Part shown: positions 6,700 to 11,332 of the stretch, one piece after another
How the letters are laid out: each line of letters starts with the position of its first letter
How positions within the stretch are numbered: position 1 is the stretch's first letter
NCBI GenBank assembly: GCA_002320485.1
Contig: DCKW01000116.1
Coordinates: forward strand, 1,860-13,191
Direction: 5' to 3'
Length of the DNA stretch: 11,332 nucleotides
From: Micavibrio sp. UBA1664
GTDB lineage: Bacteria; Pseudomonadota; Alphaproteobacteria; Micavibrionales; UBA1664
Program-made: the position numbers and the translations under genes
Notes under the pieces: model-generated
What the model saw: only the letters and a program-made list of their open reading frames with translations
The model's database searches: none
Told to the model about the DNA's origin: nothing

Positions 6700-8742
6700 A
6701 TGGCTATAAATTATCAAATGAATTTTATTGGTATCAATGCTCAGGATATTTTACCGTTTCCTATGGTTTCCCAAGGGCGCAGGCTGGATGCTGACGAATA
6801 TTGGGCAGATGATCTGGACGGGGGAACTGAAAGTGTATTCGGTTCCGGAAATGTAGCATATGCCGTTTTACAGGCATCTCAACTAGACCCTGAAGGTCAT
6901 TCGGAGAATACACCTGTATTCGACTCCGGAGATATTTTTATAAACGATACAGCAAACGTACAGGGTGTGAATTATAATGATGCAATCATTGATGCGCTTG
7001 GGTCACAAATATCTTCAAGACAAGGCAATGCGCTCCCTTCCTTCCAACAATTCACAGATGCAAATGCGTCCTCCGGACTGGCATCACCTGTCGGTAACAT
7101 ACAAACAGGCGGTTTCAACAGCATGACGGCCGGCTCCGTAGGGGCATCACAATTTGTGTCTGATAGAGGCGGCGATTTTTTCACATCGGGTGGCTCTAAC
7201 ACGGCGACAACGTTAAACGGGCAAAACGGCGCCGCGGGCCAAAATGGCACAAATGGTACAGATGGCGGGAACGGACAGGATGGCGCGGGATCGCAGGATG
7301 GAGGCAACACCACTATCACTATAGAAAATATTGTTAACAATACTTTCAACCTCGACATCACAAATCTTAATGATATCGATATCATTTATGAAGTATTGGA
7401 TAATGTCGACGATCTTATCGTTTATCTGAATATTACAACCACTAATCTAACAGACATTCTGAATACGGCTGTCAACAATATAACTAACATTGAAAATATA
7501 ACCGATATTTTTACGGTGATTGCCAACAATCTTCATAAAACAATTGATAATTCGGTGACGGAGGTTTCTTCCCTTGTAACGCAAGTTTTGCAATTAACAG
7601 AGACTTTGACCGCCAATGTTTTTAACACAATTGATAATACAGATCTGATTGAGCTGCTTGGCACAAAATTAGGCGAGCTTGAAAGCATACATGATGTTTT
7701 AAACGGAGTGTTGACCGATGTATCCGACAAGATCGGAGCTATAGGCCTTCCCAATGAAATTCCGTTTGAGGATTTATATACTCTTACAGACAGTGTCGAT
7801 CACTTGCTCAGTAAAGTTACAGGTCACATTTCAGACCTTGCAGAAGCACTGCCTTTAGCGGACAGCGGCAATACTAGCGGCGACGGCATTATTAGCGAAT
7901 TGCTTGACCCGGTCATCGACCACACAACCGACGGGGTGAATGCAGTAACAGCAGGGGCACTTGATGACACATTGCAAACGGTGGATGACATTGGCAATAC
8001 CGTAACAGATATGGGCGATAACCTTGTTGAAAATATATTGGGTAATAACGGGCATGATAATGACGATGTCTCCAATGATACCGATATTGATATTGCAGCG
8101 GATATCGGACTCGATACCTTACCGCTTGCGAATGTTGATGTTGAAGCGGTGGTGGACATCGTTGAAGATCTGGCCGGCGACATCGATCTTGACTTGGATA
8201 TTGGTGCGGCTCTTTTCAACACAGATTCCATTGATAACGAAAGCGGTGACGGCGATATTACCATCACGCTGGACGAGGATATTGTTGATACCGATTTATT
8301 AGGCGGTGATATCGAGCTGGATCTTGACGGTATAGAGGCGATTGTCGGCGACATCGATCTTGATCTGGATTTGGGACAGGATTTGTTCGGTAATCAGGCT
8401 GACCCTGTTGTAGATACTTACGATGGCGGCTCAAACGATAATTCCATACTGGCAGATATCGGAAATAGTATCGAGAATGTGGTCGATACAATCATTTCTG
8501 ATGCCGAAATTGATCTGGCCCTTGATATATTTGCTTCTGATGATGGTCAGAACGGGGGAGGATTAGACAGTCTATGGACTGAAACCATTGGCGACAGCAG
8601 CGAATTGTTCGGCGATCTGGGCGATGCCATCACCAATGACTGCGGACTTCCCGATCCGACTGGGGCCGTCGCCGAGGGCCTTGGCGCGTTAGTATTGGAT
8701 ACGGATTACAATACCGCTGGTTTGGAAGGTTTGTTCGGATAA
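6700..8742 (+). CDS. Large acidic repeat protein, probable type I secretion substrate
   Basis: I do not recognise this 680-residue protein by family. It has no signal peptide and no membrane segment, yet is the first gene of an operon with two type I exporters, so it is the likely cargo. Regions: a mixed N-terminus (1-170) rich in Gly, Ser and Asn; a short collagen-like run with Gly at every third residue from 174 to 195; a Leu/Ile/Asn/Thr/Asp-rich probably helical or coiled segment (about 206-385); then a strongly acidic half (about 390-640) with repeats GDIDLDLD at 493 and 550 and GDIELDLD at 536. The C-terminus ends GLEGLFG. It has one Cys (648) and few Met. There are no RTX nonapeptides (GGxGxDxUx), so any calcium binding would be through Asp-rich segments. 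It overlaps the next gene at TAATG. Surface adhesin, matrix protein or structural filament are all possible; secretion by the neighbouring exporter is inference. Confidence 0.85.
   Translation: MAINYQMNFIGINAQDILPFPMVSQGRRLDADEYWADDLDGGTESVFGSGNVAYAVLQASQLDPEGHSENTPVFDSGDIFINDTANVQGVNYNDAIIDALGSQISSRQGNALPSFQQFTDANASSGLASPVGNIQTGGFNSMTAGSVGASQFVSDRGGDFFTSGGSNTATTLNGQNGAAGQNGTNGTDGGNGQDGAGSQDGGNTTITIENIVNNTFNLDITNLNDIDIIYEVLDNVDDLIVYLNITTTNLTDILNTAVNNITNIENITDIFTVIANNLHKTIDNSVTEVSSLVTQVLQLTETLTANVFNTIDNTDLIELLGTKLGELESIHDVLNGVLTDVSDKIGAIGLPNEIPFEDLYTLTDSVDHLLSKVTGHISDLAEALPLADSGNTSGDGIISELLDPVIDHTTDGVNAVTAGALDDTLQTVDDIGNTVTDMGDNLVENILGNNGHDNDDVSNDTDIDIAADIGLDTLPLANVDVEAVVDIVEDLAGDIDLDLDIGAALFNTDSIDNESGDGDITITLDEDIVDTDLLGGDIELDLDGIEAIVGDIDLDLDLGQDLFGNQADPVVDTYDGGSNDNSILADIGNSIENVVDTIISDAEIDLALDIFASDDGQNGGGLDSLWTETIGDSSELFGDLGDAITNDCGLPDPTGAVAEGLGALVLDTDYNTAGLEGLFG
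7219..7290 (+). repeat. Short collagen-like Gly-x-x segment in the cargo protein
   Basis: Residues 174-197 read GQN GAA GQN GTN GTD GGN GQD GAG: eight triplets with Gly first and no proline. Gly-Asn and Gly-Asp dominate. Eight triplets are too few to form a stable collagen triple helix by themselves, so a flexible linker between the N-terminal and helical regions is as likely. Confidence 0.6.
8176..8370 (+). repeat. Internal repeat of the acidic GDI-D/E-LDLD motif
   Basis: The 17-mer GGCGACATCGATCTTGA occurs at 8176-8192 and again at 8347-8363, exactly 171 bases (57 codons) apart. The next seven bases differ at only two positions. A diverged third copy begins at 8305 (GDIELDLD). The protein context also repeats (VEDLAGDIDLDLDIGAALF versus IEAIVGDIDLDLDLGQDLF). 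The near identity of the DNA points to a fairly recent internal duplication, or to exchange between copies. Confidence 0.75.
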
Positions 8743-10466
8743 TGACCGCCATATCCTCATTTACCCTGTCAGACAACCAATTATTAAAGCCGAGAAATTA
8801 TCGGCTTTCCCATCCGTCATTATTATTATCAACGCTTGCGATTACAATCTTGTCTCTCGCTTTGCCGATAATGACACTGCAGGTCTATGACAGAATTTTA
8901 CCCAATGTCGGAACAGGGACGTTACCTGTTTTAATTATAGGCGTCTGTGTTGCACTCTTCCTGGAAACCTTGTTGCGGTTGTGCCGATCATATATTATCG
9001 GGCGGGCAGGGGCGTCTTATGAACATAGGATATCCTGCGATGCCATGCAAAAATTGTTAAACGCTGATTTGTCGGTACGAGGGCATTACGGTATCGGAGA
9101 ACATTTACATCGCATGACATCGGTTAGAAAATTAAAAGATTTTCACAACGGCTATTCCTTTATTGTGTTTACAGAATTGGCAATGGTTCCCGTTTTCTTC
9201 GTTCTACTTTTATACATCGCACATATTTTGGTGGTTGTCCCGGCCGTAGTTTTAGGCGCGTTTATAATACTGTCCCTAATGAAAGGGACAAAATTGAAAA
9301 CAGCCTTGCACGAGAGGGAAATCGTTGACGACAAAAGGTTTAATTTTCTGATCGAATCTCTTGAAGGGGTTCATACCCTCAAATCCTTTGCACTGGAAAA
9401 CTTTTTCCGTCGCCAATATGAATCACTAGAGGAAGATTCAACAATTAAAAATTATCATGTTACCGAGGCCACATCTTCTACCTTCAATATGGGGGCTGTC
9501 TTTTCGCATATAATGGTGGCGGGCGTTATAGGGTTTGGGGCATGGTTTGTCTTACAAGGGTATCTGACAACAGGTGCATTGATTGCAACCCTCCTTTTGT
9601 CGGGAAGAATGATGCAACCTGTACAAAAAGCTTTGTCTTTATGGGTACGGTATCAGGATTATACGCTTGCCAAGGCGCATATGCTTGAAATATTACAAAC
9701 GCCGCAGCAATATCGTCCCGATATCATAGAATCAGATGCATCACATCTCTCAAAAGGCGATCTCACTATAGAAAATATCGGCTTTTCATTCAAAAACCCC
9801 GATTATAAAGTTTTCGACACTATTTCATTGTCAATAAAAAAAGGTGAAGCAATTCTGATATCCGGCGGTCAGGGTTCCGGAAAAACAACATTATTAAAAC
9901 TGATTGCCGGAATTTATAACTGTGACCACGGTCGTATTTCTATCGATGGAAAAGATGTGACCGAATACACGCATGAGGATCTGATCGCTCATGTCGGTTA
10001 CATAAGGCAGGATGCATTGATATTCCGCGGAACAATAAGGGACAATATTACAGGGTACGGTCAAATTGCAGAAGATATGGCCAAGGAAATTGCCTCACTT
10101 TTAGATGTTGATAAGGACATTGCCAAGTTACCGGGCGGGTTTGATACATTCCTGAATGGTGATAGTACCGATAATATATCCGTAGGCTTGCAACAACGCA
10201 TTGCCATTGTGCGTGTATTGGCACTCAAACCTAAAATCATTCTCTTTGATAATGCCGATCGTCGTTTGGATAAAGAGGGCTATACACGCATATACAGTCT
10301 TCTTGCCCGTTTGAAAAAGAAAGTATCAATGATTTTGATATCTGAAGACCGCAATATATGCGAGTTGGAGGACCGTCATTTTGTAATAGAAAATAAAAAT
10401 CTTAAGGAAGCTCCTCTTCCGTTTTCCAAAAAGAATATTACGCCCTATAAGGAACTAAGGTTATGA
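8742..10466 (+). CDS. Type I secretion ABC exporter subunit with degenerate nucleotide-binding domain
   Basis: The 574 residues fit the PrtD-like short class of type I exporters: no peptidase-like N-domain, a transmembrane domain (about 25-300, beginning LPIMTLQVYDRILPN, the family's first-helix signature), then an ABC ATPase (about 340-552). Walker A is intact (GGQGSGKT, Lys381) and so is the Q-loop (Gln423). Other motifs are altered. The signature LSGGQ is ISVGL (479-483), the catalytic Glu after Walker B Asp503 is Asn504 (IILFDNADRRLD), and the H-loop His is Glu535 (ILISED). This subunit can probably bind ATP but should hydrolyse poorly, as in the degenerate partner of heterodimeric ABC exporters. 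Its ATG overlaps the cargo stop (TAATG), and its own stop overlaps the next ABC gene (ATGA), which implies translational coupling. The expected partner is the following gene, with export of the upstream protein as its role. Confidence 0.92.
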   Translation: MTAISSFTLSDNQLLKPRNYRLSHPSLLLSTLAITILSLALPIMTLQVYDRILPNVGTGTLPVLIIGVCVALFLETLLRLCRSYIIGRAGASYEHRISCDAMQKLLNADLSVRGHYGIGEHLHRMTSVRKLKDFHNGYSFIVFTELAMVPVFFVLLLYIAHILVVVPAVVLGAFIILSLMKGTKLKTALHEREIVDDKRFNFLIESLEGVHTLKSFALENFFRRQYESLEEDSTIKNYHVTEATSSTFNMGAVFSHIMVAGVIGFGAWFVLQGYLTTGALIATLLLSGRMMQPVQKALSLWVRYQDYTLAKAHMLEILQTPQQYRPDIIESDASHLSKGDLTIENIGFSFKNPDYKVFDTISLSIKKGEAILISGGQGSGKTTLLKLIAGIYNCDHGRISIDGKDVTEYTHEDLIAHVGYIRQDALIFRGTIRDNITGYGQIAEDMAKEIASLLDVDKDIAKLPGGFDTFLNGDSTDNISVGLQQRIAIVRVLALKPKIILFDNADRRLDKEGYTRIYSLLARLKKKVSMILISEDRNICELEDRHFVIENKNLKEAPLPFSKKNITPYKELRL

Positions 10467-11332
10467 GCGATACGACCACACACGCAATGGAGCGATTTGT
10501 CGACAGTCAACCTATTCTCAATATGCTTACATTACTGACAAAAACTGGCCGTGACCATTTTCATAGCGATGGTGCATGGGAAGTATGTTTGTGCGCTCTG
10601 ATTTTAAAACTGGAACCAAATTGTAAATTACATCGTGTATTGGAAGCATTACCACACGAACGCAGAGCCATGGACGAGGCGGATTTCTTAAATACCCTTG
10701 CTCATTTGGGATATTTTTGCCGCAAAGCCGAATGCGAGATTTATGATATTGATACACGCTTGCTCCCCGCTGTTTTTATTCCGACGGAAGGGGATCCCTA
10801 TATCATATTGGGCGAAAACCAAACCGGTGATATGCAGTTTTATGACCCTTTGGCAAAAGTGATATCGCAAGCGCCTCCCACCCTTTCTAAATCAGGGACC
10901 GTATGGTTTTTCCAGCGTTATGAGGATAACAAATCCAGTTTGTCCAAATTTATGAGGAAAGGAAGCGGATATACCTGGTTTCGTGCGCTGATCAGTCGTT
11001 TCCGCAATATATTTATACAAATTATGATAACGGGTTTCATGCTCAATATTGTTGCCCTTGCCACCCCGCTTTTTATTATGGTGATTTATGATCGTGTAAT
11101 CGCCGCATCTGCCATGGATATTTTGCCGATGTTAATGGCAGGTGCATTTCTCGCCATCGGATTTGAATATATATTCCGCAGGATTCGTTCCCGCGGCCTT
11201 TCATGGCTGGCGGGCCGATTGGATAATATTGTCAGCAATAAAATTTTCGCCCATTTGACAGGCCTTTCACCTGATTTGATCGAAAAGGCATCAGTAACCG
11301 CGCAAATCGCACGGCTAAAAACATTCGAGGCC
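10463..11332 (+). CDS. Type I secretion ABC exporter with inactive C39-like N-domain, partial
   Basis: Read from the ATG at 10463, 290 codons stay open to the window edge. AAGGAA lies 8 bases before the ATG, which overlaps the preceding stop. Residues about 13-155 resemble the C39-like domain of HlyB/LapB-type exporters. They lack the peptidase Cys motif (DCGxxC) and the GH of the catalytic His block (here DPYIIL, 111-116), while the YDP block (127-129) is kept. It would thus bind substrate rather than cut it. Two hydrophobic helices follow (about 183-208 and 218-238), with ATPLFIMVIYDRVIAAS as the exporter first-helix signature. The second half of the transmembrane domain and the ATPase lie beyond the window, so whether its ATPase motifs are intact cannot be seen. 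It is probably the active partner of the upstream ABC subunit. An HlyD-type adaptor gene is expected after it. Confidence 0.92.
   Translation, partial: MSDTTTHAMERFVDSQPILNMLTLLTKTGRDHFHSDGAWEVCLCALILKLEPNCKLHRVLEALPHERRAMDEADFLNTLAHLGYFCRKAECEIYDIDTRLLPAVFIPTEGDPYIILGENQTGDMQFYDPLAKVISQAPPTLSKSGTVWFFQRYEDNKSSLSKFMRKGSGYTWFRALISRFRNIFIQIMITGFMLNIVALATPLFIMVIYDRVIAASAMDILPMLMAGAFLAIGFEYIFRRIRSRGLSWLAGRLDNIVSNKIFAHLTGLSPDLIEKASVTAQIARLKTFEA

Noticed and set aside
7219..7290. Gly-Asn/Asp-rich run taken at first for RTX calcium-binding nonapeptides
   Set aside because: Spacing is three residues, not nine, and the GGxGxDxUx pattern with its hydrophobic position is absent.
7369..7386. Perfect 18-base palindrome AATGATATCGATATCATT inside the cargo gene
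   Set aside because: It encodes Asn-Asp-Ile-Asp-Ile-Ile, and alternating Asp-Ile codons create the palindrome readily in this Asp/Ile-rich protein. It is far from any promoter.
7824..8354. Long open frame of 176 codons on the minus strand, opposite the cargo gene
   Set aside because: It is Ser-rich low-complexity sequence that arises from the complement of Asp-rich codons, with no start signal or family motif.

Overview
The window is moderately AT-rich, densely coded DNA from a Gram-negative bacterium. It carries a TolC-type outer-membrane channel, a chemotaxis-type CheB/CheR pair and a type I secretion cluster. The outer-membrane protein and exporter sequences resemble those of Alphaproteobacteria, so an alphaproteobacterium with a low-to-moderate GC genome is my best guess. 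No RNA gene or taxon marker confirms this. I see no insertion sequence, tRNA, rRNA or CRISPR array.

Left part (1-4318, all minus strand): a hybrid histidine kinase with a membrane N-terminus, a GAF-like domain, a long coiled coil, a kinase core and three receiver domains. It is followed 16 bases later by a CheR methyltransferase and 16 bases after that by a CheB methylesterase that runs off the left edge. No chemoreceptor, CheA or CheW is present here.

Middle part (4428-6570, minus strand): a TolC-family outer-membrane secretion protein. Upstream of it, about 100 bases away, is an OmpR-type winged-helix regulator whose receiver has lost its phospho-acceptor aspartate and its conserved Thr/Ser and Lys.

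Right part (6700-11332, plus strand, divergent from the regulator): three tightly overlapping genes. The first encodes a large, acidic, repeat-containing protein without a signal peptide. The second is an ABC exporter of PrtD-like length whose nucleotide-binding domain has degenerate catalytic motifs. The third, truncated by the window edge, is an ABC exporter with an N-terminal inactive-C39-like domain. The membrane fusion protein (HlyD family) needed to complete the system is not in the window and is expected downstream.

Working model (inference): the two ABC subunits form a heterodimeric inner-membrane exporter that, with an HlyD-type adaptor and the TolC protein, moves the acidic 680-residue protein to the cell surface or medium. 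The divergent regulator probably controls this operon from the 129-base intergenic region, which holds a 10/11-paired palindrome. A near-identical 21-base AT-rich motif lies upstream of the hybrid kinase and in the regulator-tolC gap, which hints that the signalling and secretion genes share a regulator. Three start codons (tolC, regulator, cargo) are set downstream of the longest open frame because clear Shine-Dalgarno sequences favour them.
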